From: Craterostigma plantagineum
Lineage: Eukaryota; Streptophyta; Magnoliopsida; Lamiales; Linderniaceae
Length of the DNA: 64,000 nucleotides
Assembly: GCA_027422505.1 (NCBI GenBank)
Contig: JAPQWV010000730.1
Coordinates: 124,001 to 188,000, forward strand
Direction: 5' to 3'
Below the pieces are notes generated by a model that was not told the DNA's origin, did no database searches, and worked only from the letters and a program-made list of their open reading frames with translations. Each line of letters starts with the position of its first letter. Within the stretch, counting starts at the first letter, position 1. Of this stretch, positions 1 through 12,100 are shown in pieces. The translations under genes and the position numbers were made by a program.

Positions 1-673
1 CACTCTTTTTTTTTTCTTTTTTTTTTTATTTTTATTTAACTTATTTTGTAATTATTAATTATATAATCCACTGTATCATAAAATCATCGTTATTTCATGT
101 GATTTACATAATAAAAATTAATAAATGCTTCTAATTTATTGTTTGTTTTACGACGATTAAAATGATATGCATATCTTATATTTTCTTATATTCGAAAATA
201 TTTCTTATTTTTATAAAATTTATAAAACAATATAAATTAGATAAAAAATAATAATTTAAACTAATTTTAAGTCAAAGAAGCATATCATTTTATAATTTTT
301 TTTATTTTTTTAAAAAACTAATATATATATAATTGGTTTTTGAATTATATTTAAAAAAATAAAAAAAATTATAAAATGATATGATTTCTTTAACTTAAAA
401 TTAGTTTAAATTATTGTTTTTTATCTAATTTATATTGTTTTATAAATTAGTTGTTTAGTTATAAAAATAAGAAATATTTTCGAATATCGAAAAATATAAG
501 ATATGCATATCATTTTAATCGTCGTGAAACAAACAGTAAATTAGAAGTATTTATTAATTTTTATTATGTAAATCACATGAAATAACGATGATTTTATGAT
601 TCGGTGGATTATATATTTAATAATTACAAAATAAGTTAAATAAAAATAAAACAAAAAGAAAAAAAAAAGAGTG
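1..673. repeat. Large fold-back (inverted-repeat) element
   Basis: The first ~310 bases and the last ~310 bases are imperfect reverse complements, with the axis in the AT run near 325-340. CACTC at 1-5 pairs with GAGTG at 669-673, and the block around 150-175 (ATGATATGCATATCTTATA) reappears inverted near 500-520. No coding capacity is seen. This is a fold-back or MITE-like element, superfamily unassigned. The left end coincides with the window edge, so the true terminus and target duplication cannot be seen. Confidence 0.8.
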
Positions 674-771
674 TCGCCCCTAATGGGGGCGACGTTGAGA
701 AATAAATAAAAAAAAAACAAAAAGCTTGCATCGCTGATAATGGAGGCGACGTCGCCCCTAATGGGTGCGAC
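673..771. repeat. Three copies of a 21-bp GC-rich hairpin
   Basis: A near-perfect palindrome (GTCGCCCC, TAAT, GGGGCGAC type) lies at 673-693, with degenerate copies at 730-750 and 751-771. The first abuts the end of the fold-back repeat. They may be subterminal repeats of a larger element beginning outside the window. 772-1016 holds AT-rich DNA with no feature I can identify. Confidence 0.5.
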
Positions 772-1024
772 GACGCGGGTATTAACCGCGAAATACCCTA
801 TTTTGTTAAATATTTCAGAAACGACCCTATTTAATTAAATATTATATTTTTTTCCCATTATTTAATTTAAAAAGCCGTGAATTTGTTCAAGTTTTCACCG
901 ATTATTTCGGTCCCAATTCTCTAAGTTAAAATCAAAACACATATATGGAATTTTCGTTCGTATTCCGCATATCTCTCCAAATATTTGTTAAGTGTTGTTA
1001 ATATTACATTATTATTATTATAAT

Positions 1025-1229
1025 CAGTGGCGTAGCCACAAGTAAGTTTAGTGGGATCCAGTCAAATTGGACCTCATACCCTATGTTCTAAAATTTTTTA
1101 TTGAGGTCCTCGTAGTGTATTTTTCTTCAATTTCAACCACTGTCAATAAAAAATTACCTTATATATATAATAAAAAATTAATTCCAGTGGGGTCTGGACC
1201 TCACTGGTCCTCACGTGGCTCCGCCATTG
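1025..1229. mobile_element. hAT-type MITE (205 bp)
   Basis: The ends are inverted (CAGTGGCGTAGCCAC on the left, GTGGCTCCGCCATTG on the right) and begin and end with CA...TG. An 8-bp direct repeat ATTATAAT flanks it at 1017-1024 and 1230-1237, as expected for hAT elements. No transposase is present, so it is non-autonomous. Confidence 0.8.
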
Positions 1230-1574
1230 ATTATAATATTTATACTGTAATAACCCGAAATTTTCTGAGAACTAATGTGCAAATTATGTGATTACGTGAA
1301 TTTAATATATGCATTATTTATATATATTAACTTATTTAAGATTTAAAAGAAATGTAAAAACGAAGTAGGGATATTTCCAGAAAAAAAAAAAGTAAATTAC
1401 AATAGGTAGAATTGTGGAAAATGAGATTTTCGAAAAAGAGTAGGGAAATTTCGAAATATAAAATTCTCAAAAGATGGAGTGAGCTACGAAAGTAATTAAA
1501 ATAGAGGTGATATTTGAGCATTAATTAAACACAATCGTGGTTTGAGAAGCACGATTAAATTCCTAAACTTATTA

Positions 1575-1817
1575 CTCCCTCCGTCCCAAACCATTTTATA
1601 CATTTAACTATATCGGACGTCCCATTCCCTTTTGTACATTTCCTATTATAGTAAAAAACTATCACAAACAATCAATATAGTAATATTAAATATTCTTAAA
1701 AGACGTGTCAAAAATATACACCTTTTTACTTTTAATTGTACTATATTATTAAAATATTCAATTTCTTAAAAACTGCACCATATCCCAAATGTACAAAACC
1801 ATTTGCGACGGAGGGAG
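1575..1817. mobile_element. Stowaway MITE (Tc1/mariner type)
   Basis: The terminal inverted repeat CTCCCTCCGTCCCAAAC on the left and its complement ending GACGGAGGGAG on the right are typical of Stowaway. TA target duplications lie at 1573-1574 and 1818-1819. It is 243 bp long and non-coding. Confidence 0.9.
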
Positions 1818-1873
1818 TATGAGATAACTAAGTGATATTATAGGTTGCTTACCACGGGAGGAAAAGAAGACAG

Positions 1874-2029
1874 GATCTAAACACGGCTATTGCGGAGGCC
1901 GAACGATTAGTGGAGATCCCCCGCAGCGTGGCTGGACAAGAGTTGCCGAAAGAAAGTGATGAATACCATGGTAATGATGACCGTGGGAGAAAGAGGCCTA
2001 ATAATGGTGTAAAGGAAGTTGGAAAATGA
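1874..2029 (+). pseudogene. Ty3-type retrotransposon gag fragment
   Basis: An open frame of 51 codons reads DLNTAIAEAERLVE... and ends at a TGA. This is the capsid-region motif of Ty3/gypsy gag proteins. Only a fragment remains, with no LTR or pol nearby. About 100 bp of it recur in inverted orientation at 2884-2985 inside the next element. Confidence 0.7.
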
Positions 2030-2883
2030 CCGAGCATTACGACTCGGAGAGCCTATAGAGCGGGGCGCCGAAAAGGCCTGACGAGGTATGCGGTATGGGA
2101 CGTATGCTAAGTTGGGACTTTAACGTGCTTGTTTTGTAGGTTGACAAAGTTGATATCTTTACATCTATAGTTATATTATTTGTATAAGATGGTGAAAGTC
2201 TTTGACAAAATTTTAAACAGACTTCTATATAAATATCAAGTATTTATACAAAAATGCGAATGCATAATTTCTTCTGACTTCGAAATTAATAAAACTTTCA
2301 CCAGCTTCTATTTACGTATCCCTTTTTTTACTAAATAGATTTCTATAAAAAACAGAAATATTGAAATAATCTCTACACATCTATTCAATAAATGTAAAAC
2401 AGAAATATGAAAACATTTTAAGTCCTAAAACTAAAAAAATTAATATTCCAATGACAAGTTCATGTTTGAAAATATGGTATTAATCTTGCTTTTATTTTTG
2501 TTTTTATTTAAATCTAGTTGTGTAGGTTAGTATGAAATATTTATATTATACGAAAGCCTTTAAAAGTTTAATAATATTAAGGTAAATTTATTTTAAAATA
2601 TAATTTAATTAAAAGTAATTTATGACAATTGGATAAATAGGCTGCGTTAATGCATTTCTGAAACAAAAATATATTACATTAATGCTTAAAATTATTCTTG
2701 AAGAATTCCAGCGCAAATAGTATTATTGTGAGAGGTTTGCTATGGTGCCCACCTACCGTGAGTACCATAGCTGATTTCGCAATTACAGCTCATTTTCCCC
2801 CACTCCGACGATGTCATCACCTCCGCCGCCCCTCTTAGCTTCCTCATAACCTACGTTGTCCATCTTCCACGCACCCATTTACC

Positions 2884-3256
2884 ATGGTATTCATCACTTT
2901 CTTTCGGCAACTCTTGTCCAGCCACGCTGCGGGGGATCTCCACTAATCGTTCGGCCTCCGCAATAGCCGTGTTTAGATCCTGCACGTTTCGCCGAAGTAA
3001 AATTATATAGCTTGTCGGCCTCGGACATATCCCTCACGTGAAGTAGGATGGAGTGAAACTCCTTTACATACTCATGGATCGTCCCGGTCTGTCTCACTCC
3101 AACTCGGCTCGCCCAGCTTTGCCCCACGTCGCGTGCCGTTTCCTGCCTGCCTGCCTCGGCTGGCCGCACGCCCTTGTGTGGCTTAGCTGGAGATCCAATT
3201 GCGCACATCACCCATGCGTCTATTTTGGCCAGGGCGCGGACAACAGCGGGGCACAT
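2884..3256 (-). pseudogene. Ty3-type gag fragment captured inside the TIR element
   Basis: A minus-strand frame contains TIHEYVKEFHSILLHVRDMSEADKLYNF, recognisable as Ty3/gypsy gag. It then shifts frame before the DLNTAIAEAERLVE segment that matches 1874-2029. It has no start of its own and no zinc knuckle, so it is a broken fragment. Its position directly inside the left TIR suggests it was captured by the element. Confidence 0.65.
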
Positions 3257-4419
3257 CTACGAACATGATATAGACCGAAATATTTCCTTCATTTATTTTG
3301 CCTTTTTAAATCCCATCGTTCAAGAAATTAATACAGGAAAGTGATAGAATTTGCTTAGTCCAAGAATAAAAAAACCTGCAAGTAATATAATTAATTAAGA
3401 TATTTCGATAGGGGGTGTAAATAGAATTCAAGAGGGTGTATATAGAATTTCCCATTTTAATTATATCATATATAATTAAGATGTGAGAGAATAGAAGCAA
3501 TAAATGTAGGTAAAAGATTTGTTGATAGTTAAATTAAAACTTTAATGTCTTCGGTTTTTCCTATAATTAGAGGATTTATTTAGTAAATAAGGGGGTCTCA
3601 ATAGAATTTCCCTATATCATTATATTCAACTAATATGGAGTTTTTGTTTTTACTTGTTTATTTGCATGCCATGCATTAAATGTGCCTTTCATAAGGTCTT
3701 CCATGCAAGTATAAATATGCAATTAAATTTGCCCGCATATCTCGGGGAGTAGATTCTTATTTAAGACGTATAGACCTCGAAAATTTAATATATTATGACT
3801 CTTCACTTTCAGGATGAAAATTAAATGCGGGGAAACATATCATACTGCATTTGAGAAATCTGAACCTTACAATTTTATTACGTTGTGCTTTTACTTTTAT
3901 TCCGGTGAACTATCATGGTATAATTTCTATTTTTACCGTCTTTTTCTTCCTTTGCATAAGCTTTAGTTTCATCTTTTCTCCATTGTCGAAAGTATATGCA
4001 TTTATCCAATGGCCGTTGAAGATAAGAGATTCACAAGATATTGTAGATTGTGGAGTTTCAGTCTTGATTTGTAGTAAGTTTTTTTCGGTTAAGAAATTAG
4101 GTTTTGTTTTCTTTTAGCTTTTTGCAATCATTTTTTTTTTTTTATTTTTGTGTTTTGTTTTTTCTTTTCAGTCTATTTCGAAACTTTGAAAGTCTAGAGC
4201 CATCTTTTTATGAGAAAGGGCATTTTTACTTTTCAGAAGGCCGGTCGATATTTCTTTTGATCGACCCGCCTTGTGAAAATAAAAACGCTCTTTCTCATAG
4301 GAATATGGTTTTAGAATTTCAAAGTCTCTGAATGAATAATAGAATGTTTGATCGACCCGCATATCTGTATTCAACGGTGAAAATTAATATCGAAATTTAT
4401 TGAACATTCTAATTTAAAG

Positions 4420-4970
4420 ATTACTCTTGCTACACAAACATTGGTTCTCTAAATTTTCAACGTTTAATCTCGATCGCCTTGAATCCAATGTATATCCTCC
4501 AACGTTAAACGCTTGCTCAACGGAAACCGTTGAGGCGGGCCACACTAATATATCGTTGTCAACACCAAAGGTGCCACTTTCGTCGACCGCCACTTTAGAA
4601 GATTAAAATCTTCTAAGTTATACTAAAAAAATGACCTTAAATAACGGTCGATCGCGGCATAAGCATTTTCACCACTATAACTCTGTGCGTTTCTTCGCTC
4701 TCGAGTGATATATGCTTTGAAGTGGCGCAAATATCGGATCATATCCCGAGCTACTTCCACCTTCACCTTGTTGACGTTCGAACGCATCCGAAGTATCACC
4801 TTACTTGATCTTGTATTCTTTAAAGATTTCGCTTAAAAGATCCTTCACACCGTTAGCTAGCGACGAAGCTCGGACTCGGTCTTTCGGCATCTTCAAAACC
4901 CATATCAAATTCAAATACCTCTTTCGGCATCTTCAAAACCCATATCAAATTCATCATCTCAGCTATGTAC
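4420..4970 (-). pseudogene. hAT transposase remnant with dimerisation domain
   Basis: Minus-strand frames contain, in order, a GVKDLLSEIFKEYK-like segment (near 4800-4860), ENAYAAIDRYL (near 4650) and DILVWPASTVSVEQAFNVGG (near 4500-4560). The last is the hAT C-terminal dimerisation motif (WPASTVS-E-F-GG). Stops and frameshifts separate the pieces, and the DDE catalytic core is not recognisable. A tandem repeat of ~38 bp (units from 4881 and 4921) interrupts the N-terminal part. Confidence 0.7.
4881..4958. repeat. 40-bp-period tandem duplication
   Basis: The segment starting CTTTCGGCATCTTCAAAACC at 4881 is repeated at 4921 with the same downstream sequence. The copies are near identical for ~35 bases and lie within the hAT remnant. 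Confidence 0.8.
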
Positions 4971-5854
4971 GAGAAAATTGCAGTATAATATGAATTTTCG
5001 ATAAATGAGTGCGTGAAGCGGCGGAGGTGATGGCGTCGTTGAAGTGGGAGAAAATGAGCTGTAATTGCGAAATCAGCTATGGTGCTCATGGTGGTTGCTC
5101 ACGGTAGGTGAGCACCATAACAAACCTCATTATTGTGAAAAGTTTACAAATTCCAATGTTTTTTCACCCCCAAAGGGGGTGCCAATAGCAACACCCATAA
5201 AATATATATAAAACATACTCCATCTGTTCTAAAAAGAAAGTCGTTTAAGAATTTGTACATCTGTTGGGCATGGCCCTGATCCCCTGCTTTCTTTTTTTGG
5301 AAAAATCATCGGTTCTTCTAGATACTGAAATGATTTATTTTATACATCCAGGTATTTAAATGTAGATACATCATGAAATAGTAACTCAGAAAGCATTTTG
5401 TCACTTCATTTAAAGTGTTTTTTTTTCATACTAAAAATGGTGTGCTATAGAAATGAATTAATTTAATTTTAAAACAATAATAAACTAAAATGCAGATGGA
5501 AAAAATTGAGAATATAAAAATTGTATTGGGTGGTTTTTTTTTTCAATTTTAGTTTTATTTTAAATTCACTCTAAATTGACAGCATAAATGATTGTTTATC
5601 CTAAGCTAGGTTTAATAAAAGAGTACAGATATTGAAAGAATTTTTTCCCTTTAAAATGATTCACGAAAATAGTAAAATCGATATTCCATTTTCAAGAAAT
5701 ATATTAGGTTATAAACATACACACAGACCATAGCCTTGTGTCGGTGGATTTATATAGTCGAAATCCTCTTGAAATCCAGGTTATTGTGACAGCCAACATC
5801 TTCGCATGTCTCTCCTTTTATTGAACCCTTAAATCATTATTACAATAACATAAA

Positions 5855-6757
5855 TGATACGGACCAAAATGGATGGGCCATAAAATAAATAAGAAGAGGC
5901 CCGTCAGGCCCGGCAGAAAAATATTTAATACTTAAAAGTTAATGATAAATGGTGAAGATATGGACCTTCACGGCCTCCGAAAGACTTTAGGGAGCTAACA
6001 ACAGGAAATAAGGATTTTAGGGACCTGCGGAACTAGCTGGTAGTGCCCCGGAAGAAACGAAGCTTCTGTGATACGTTAAGAGCTCATGGGGAGGAACATA
6101 GCTTCTTCAATACGCTACAGAGACATCTGACAAGACTGTGAAAGCTGCGCAGCACATTGTCCCTCAGGGTCATATCACCAGGAATCTGGGGACGTACCTT
6201 CAGGTAATATCCAAGAGCTAGGGACGTAACTTCAGGCAATATCCAAGAGCCTCCTATAAAAAGGGGACTTCGCCATTTTCACCATTCATTCACGTTTTAA
6301 CACATAAAACACTTACGAAATCTCTCTCTCTCTCTATCTCTCTCACTATGGAAACACCTTTCTTTATTACGCCTTCTGTCCTTGAGAGAAAACGTGAGGA
6401 ATAGGTAGTTTGAGTGTGTAATTCATTAAAGTATAGTGAAAACAGTTCCAGAGCGCCCCGTGGACGTAGGATCTACAAAGATCCGAACCACGTACATCAT
6501 GTGTCCTTTCGTTTACGTTCCAAAACAGGTCCCCCAATGCCCCAAACACTGCCCAGACAGGTCCCCGACGCCTTAAATACGTCCCAACACGCCCCAAATA
6601 CGTTCCAACACGTCCCAAACGCGTCCCAAACACGTCCCTTACAGTTCCCTTATAAATAAGCACCTTACCACGTCCTTAAACTTTATAATAATCGATTCTC
6701 CGGCTATATAAATTTCTCACACATAAAAATTTTGTTGATTGGGATAGCCCCATATCA
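5855..6757 (+). mobile_element. Solo LTR (903 bp)
   Basis: The sequence begins TGATACGGACC and ends CCCCATATCA, and a 5-bp direct repeat ATAAA flanks it (5850-5854 and 6758-6762). Inside are a TATA-like CCTATAAAAAGG near 6255, a CT-rich leader (6321-6350) and a U5-type hairpin CCGTGGACGTAGG...CCGAACCACGTA near 6462-6496. It has no internal coding region, so it is a solo LTR left by LTR-LTR recombination. A degenerate ~12-bp CGTCCCAAACA repeat occupies 6535-6645. Confidence 0.75.
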
Positions 6758-6833
6758 ATAAACATGTTCCCCTAGAAAAAAAAGAAAAGAAAATTGTTTC
6801 TCAAATTCAGACACAGCACGGCATATCTGTACA

Positions 6834-7260
6834 ATTGAGCGTGAAGCAGGCGGCGCGTGTGGAGAAGAGAGGTGGCGGCCCGAAAACAGCCTTGCAAGGG
6901 AATAAGGATGCGCAAGTGGGGAAAGTGGGTGGCGTAGATAAGAGAGGCCAACAAGAGTTCGGGGATATGGCTGGGCTCTTACGCCACCCCCTGGAGGCGG
7001 CGCGTGCCTATGACACCGCGGCTACCTCCGTGGCCCCGCCGTGAAGCTCAACTTCCCGGATGAGGTGGCGGCGATTGGAGGGGCGGGGGCCTCTCGGCGG
7101 GGCGGTGGAGGTCGGAGCGAGAGTTGACGCGCTGCTGCAGAGAGAGTCGCCGTCGGTGGCTGCGACGGAGGCTTGTCGAGGGTCTCGGTGGTTGGGAGGT
7201 GGGATTGATCTCAATAGGCGGCCCGAACCTGAGGATTCCGCCGTTGAGTCGAAGTTATAA
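6834..7260 (+). pseudogene. Broken AP2/ERF transcription-factor gene fragment
   Basis: Translated pieces in different frames spell an AP2/ERF domain: KGIRMRKWGKWVA-stop-IREANKSSGIWLGSYATP (6890-6990), then AARAYDTAA (near 6995-7020), then VKLNFPDEVAA (near 7040-7070). An in-frame stop and at least two frameshifts separate them. The RKWGKWVAEIRE-type motif points to the DREB/ERF group. The GC content is clearly higher than the surroundings, consistent with a single-exon gene relic. A C-terminal-like stretch (IDLNRRPEPEDS) ends at 7260. Confidence 0.75.
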
Positions 7261-7359
7261 TGACGGCTATAAATAAATTATTACAAGCTTTTTTCTCTTT
7301 TTATCCACTTTTGTTTTTTACCTTTCGTTTATCGTGCTAACTGCTATTCATGTTTACCA

Positions 7360-7542
7360 ATTTTTTTTTCGGATACCCGACCGGTTCCGGGTTGCCCCGA
7401 CTAATCCGATTCGCCCCGCCTCGCGTACCTGGTAACGGCAGGTGAGGCTCCCAAAGGGGGGTGCTGCATACACAAGGATTCGAACCCGAGACCTTGCTTA
7501 AGCGATACCAAGCCGCTCACCACTTGGACCAACACACGTTGA
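7360..7542 (-). mobile_element. tRNA-derived SINE
   Basis: On the minus strand, a pol III A box (TGGTCCAAGTGGTGAGC) and B box (GGTTCGAATCC) lie about 30 bases apart, followed by a tRNA-unrelated body and a terminal A-run (the T-run at 7360-7369). A 12-bp target-site duplication TCATGTTTACCA flanks it at 7348-7359 and 7543-7554. It is 183 bp long. 7555-8336 beyond it shows nothing I can assign. Confidence 0.9.
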
Positions 7543-8336
7543 TCATGTTTACCACGTTGGATTTCGGATTCCAATAAATTAGAAATATTGTAGATAACTT
7601 GGATACTTTTACTTTTCTTAACTATTTTTATTATGATTAAATTAGTTAGGGGTGAAAGATGAGTCGAGCCGTCTCGACATAAGCACGGGTCAAGATCATT
7701 TATGTCGAGTCGAAAGCTCGCCAACACACTCGCGAGCTTTTTCTATTTTATTTTCTATTTTTTATATTTTTTAATTTATTGTAATTTTTATTAACAACTG
7801 GGGCTGAAAACTGAAAAGCTCAATGAGCGCGAGCTCAGCCGTTAGGCACATGGGCGCAAGCCCGATAAGGCCCAATAACAAAATTTCGCATAAGCACTAG
7901 CATATGTGATAAGACCGCTACATTTATACTATTATTGTGTATGTGATTTTGATCATAAGCCCTTATTGCCAATGTTTTTCCTTTGAAAATTGACTCAAAT
8001 AGTTTCCGCATATAAATTGTCAAGTTCAACATGCATGTTGTATGAAAATATAAATACCGTTATATTTAGCAAAAATATAAAAAATATAAGTGCCCAACAA
8101 ACAAGTGGAGAAAAATATAAGTACATTATAATTTGGAGACTTTTATGTTTATCATTCCGTCATGATTTTATTTTATTTTTATTTTATTGTATTTTAGGTA
8201 TAATATGGTTTACTCCCACGTGGTTATGCTAAAACGCACTATACTACCCTATACTTCTTGTCACGCCAAAAACACCATCGTGTTGTGCTAAACTTAGCAT
8301 CGTACCTGTTGTGTAATCTAAAACGCAACATTATAC

Positions 8337-8961
8337 TGTTAGGATCGGACGGCACCAACAATGGAATATTACGGCAACAAACGCGTATCGACAGCACAAG
8401 AATTATCAATGCAGCGAAATAATGGAAATAACACAGCGATATAACGTGGAAAACCCCTTCAAATCGACGGGGTAAAAACTACGGGACCAAACGATCCAAA
8501 ATCCACTATCACCGCTTCTAGTACAGCAAGATTATACCCACAACACAACCACACGAGCTATGGTACCAATACAAAGCTCCAAAAGTACCACAACTCAAAA
8601 CAAGATCATAAAGATCAAACTCGCACAGAAAAACGCAGCAGAATTCAAAAATTCGTAACTCACAAACCAAACCTTGAAATGGAAATCCCTTCGGAGAAAA
8701 TGAAGATCAATGATTCTTCAACCTTCAATCCAAATTCTAGGTCAACCGGACAATGGTTTCCCCTCCAAATGTGAGAAATCCGAACCTGTCGCTGGTAAGG
8801 AAAAGTGCTGAAAATTTCTAGTTTTCTTGAGCAAATGAGAGACGCGATCGATGCTTCCTGTAGTATTTGAGATCTCCTTTGCTGCTACTAATTATTTGGG
8901 TGTTAAGTGGGTTGAGAACTGGGCTTTTATCCACGTAGTTGGGAGCCCAGATAACCCAACA
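8337..8961 (-). repeat. Copia-1 3' LTR
   Basis: This is the 625-bp downstream LTR in element orientation. It is recognisably homologous to 12868-13476 but with scattered substitutions and small indels. Confidence 0.9.
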
Positions 8962-9108
8962 AATTTCCCCCCTCCCGACTATGAGGAGGAAATCGCCAAA
9001 CCGATGATCGTACAACAAGCTTCAAATTTCGATTTCACCAATGACTTAGTCATCATATCAGCGCCATTATCATCGGTGTAAATCTTCTCACTTCAAGCTG
9101 CTTGGTAT

Positions 9109-12100
9109 TCAAAATTTCACGAATCCAATGTATCGCTTATCAATATGCTTTGACTTCCCATAAAACGTCGGATTCTTACTGAGATGAATAACACTCTGAC
9201 TGTCACAGAATAAGACATACCTTTGCTGATCAAAACCAAGTTCACACATGTAGTTCTTCATCCAAAGAAGCTCTTTGCAAGTCTCCGTAACGGCAATAAA
9301 CTCTACTTCTGTCGTAGACAAAGCGATACACTTTTGAAGTCTGGACTGCCATGATACGGCTCCCCCTGCAAATGTAATCACGTAGCCCAAAGTAGATTTC
9401 CTCGTATCCACATCTCCAGCCAAATCTGAATCTGTATAACCAACCAGAATATGCTCGTCAGAACCAAAATACAATCTCATGTTGGACGTACCTCGAAGAT
9501 ATCTCAAAATCCATTTCACAGCATTCCAATGTTCTTTCCCTGGATTAGATATGAATCTACTAACAACTCCAACTGCATGAGCTAAATCGGGTCGAGTACA
9601 CACCATAGCATACATAAGACTAACAACGGCATATGATCAGGGATCAGTCCATAACTTCTTTTTCTTTCTCGTCTGTAGGGCACTACGTCGTGCTCAATCT
9701 AATAAAGGTAGCAAGTAGAGTACTATCCGATTTTTCCTTCTCTACGCTAAATCATTGTAGTACCTTTTCGATGTACTTTTCTTGAGACAATCACAACTTC
9801 TTCTCTTTTCGATCACGTGTGATCCATTGAGCTTACCCCAAATCTTTCATCGAGAAATGCTTGCTCAAGTCCTTCTTTAACGTGTAGATTCGAGATGGCG
9901 AAGAACTAATAAGCATATCACCAACATAAAGTAATAAAATGTGATATCGTCATCGCGGAATCTCTGCATAAAAACATAATGGTCAGTATCATTCTTCTTA
10001 TACCCTTCTTGAATCATCACCGACTCAGACTTTTTATACCATTGTCTCGGAGCTTGTTTCAAGCCATACAAGCTCTTTTTCAATTTGCAGACATAAGTCT
10101 CCTTTTCTTTTTGAACGAAGCCCTCGGGTTGATCCATATAAATTTCTCATCAAGGTCACCATGAAGAAAAACAGTCTTGACATTCATCTGTTCTATATCA
10201 AAATCAAGACTCGCTGCCAAACCAAAAACGACACGGACAGAAATCATGTTCACAACTTGTGAAAAAATCTCACTTAAATCATCCCCATGCTTCTGACTGA
10301 AGCCTTTGACAACCAACCTGGATTTATATCTGGGAGAAAGTGAGTGTTCATTGTGTTTTACCTTGTAAATCCACATGTTGTTCAAGGCACTTTTACCGTT
10401 AGGAAGCTCCACCAGTTTATACGTGTCATTTACTCGTAAAGAATCCATCTCTTCTTTCATAAAAGCAATCCACTTATCTTTATCTAAACTTTGAATGGCT
10501 TCATCATAACTCTCTAGCTCTCCTTCACTAGTAAGAAGCACAAACTCGTCGGATGAGTAACGAGTAGAAGGTCTCTCTCTCGTAAATACTCTAACAGAAG
10601 GTTCTGGCAAGTCAACATGTGTCTCCTCCTGCTGAGCAACATCATCGGCAACATGATCATCGGGTTGATTCTGAGCTTCACCTGGATTTGGTGTATGTAG
10701 GCTATCCAAATCAATCAAGTGGTCATTCTGAATAACTGGTTTTTCTGACTTCTCGGTATCCTCAATCGTCTGATTCTCCATAAAGATAACATCACGGCTT
10801 ATGATAAGCTTCTTATCAACGAGATCATAACATATGTAGCCAAACTCGTCATCGCCATAGCCAAGAAAAATGCACAAGTCTTGTTTTAGCATCCAACTTT
10901 GATCTCTCATCTCTTGGGACATGCACAAGACACTTGCACCCAAAAACTCTCAAGTGGTTATATGAGACATCCTTACCATACCAGACTTTGTTAGGAACTC
11001 ACCCTGCAAGGCAACTGAAGGAGTCAAATTAATAATACGAGTAACGGTGTATAAAGCCTCACCCCAAAAATGCCGACGCAACTTTGCTTCTAACAGTACG
11101 CATCTGACTCTCTCCATCAATGTTTTGTTCATCCGTTCAGCTAAGCCATTCAACTGAGGAGTTTTAGGAGGTGTTTTCTGATGCCGAATACCATGTCGTC
11201 GACAGTAAGCATCAAATGATCTGTGATATTAACCTCCGTTGTCTGTTACGATGCACTTCAACAAGTACCTGATCCTTTGACTTCAAAGCATGAACCCATA
11301 ATTTCCGCGAGTGATCATCAATAAATGTGACAAAGCAAGAAGCACCTCCAAACAATTTCACCTTCAAATGACCACAAACATCTGAGTGAACTAACTCAAG
11401 CAAAGTGTCCTTCTTGTGAGGTGGATGATGATGAAAAGAAACCCGTTTCTGCTTTCCAACTAAGCAATGCACACATCTGTCTAACTTAGGGCCTAAGCCG
11501 GGAAGTAAATTCTTCTTGGCCAAACATTGGAGCTCTTTCTCGCTGATGCGGCTTAATCTCCAATGTCAAAGACTAGAAGAATTCCCGCTATCAACTGCAT
11601 TCACACTACTAGCAGAAATATTAGTGTTAAACCAATACAAATAGCCACGATTAAAGAGCCTCAAGTGATCTTCCAATGTCCATCACCAAAGTGGCAAGAA
11701 TAACCCTCATCATCAAGCTTTCCAGTAGAAATGAGATGCAGTCGGACATCAGGAGCATGTGTAACCTCCTTCAATATCAACTTCGAACCCAATCCTGTGT
11801 CCAAGCAAATAGTGTCGACTCCTATCACCTTCCCTTAACCACCATTGCCCATCTTCAAGACTCCAAAATTGCCCGGAGTATATGATGCAAAGAATTCTCA
11901 ATTACCCGTAACATGGTAAGCTGCACCGCTGTCCAAGACCCAACTAGTCTCGCCTTTCACAAGATTGATTCCCTCGTCGTCATAAACAGTAACAAGGTTA
12001 TCTGGAGTAGTGGTGGTATTCACGCGATCATCACCATCGTCAACATTCTTCTTCGACTGCTCCTTCTTCAACTTATAGCAATATCTCTTGATGTGTCCTT

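Larger units (their letters stand above)
2732..5128. mobile_element. Long-TIR DNA transposon with 10-bp target duplication
   Basis: The terminal inverted repeats are about 110 bp, starting GAGGTTTGCTATGGTG on the left and GAGGTTTGTTATGGTG on the right (read inward); the two arms differ by a ~15-bp indel. A perfect 10-bp direct repeat ATTATTGTGA flanks the element at 2722-2731 and 5129-5138. Long TIRs and a 9-10-bp duplication are typical of Mutator-like elements. The only transposase remains seen are hAT-like (minus strand, 4420-4970), and a Ty3 gag fragment sits just inside the left TIR. No intact ORF is present; 3260-4420 is AT-rich, with an imperfect inverted repeat around 4185-4330. Confidence 0.75.

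Noticed and set aside
3851..4331. Hydrophobic ORFs (88 and 75 codons)
   Set aside because: T-rich sequence naturally reads as Phe/Leu/Ser. No family is recognised and they lie inside a non-autonomous element.
5210..5260. ACTCCATCTGTTCTAAAAAGAAAG as a Stowaway end
   Set aside because: It resembles a diverged MITE terminus, but no matching opposite end or TA duplication could be located.
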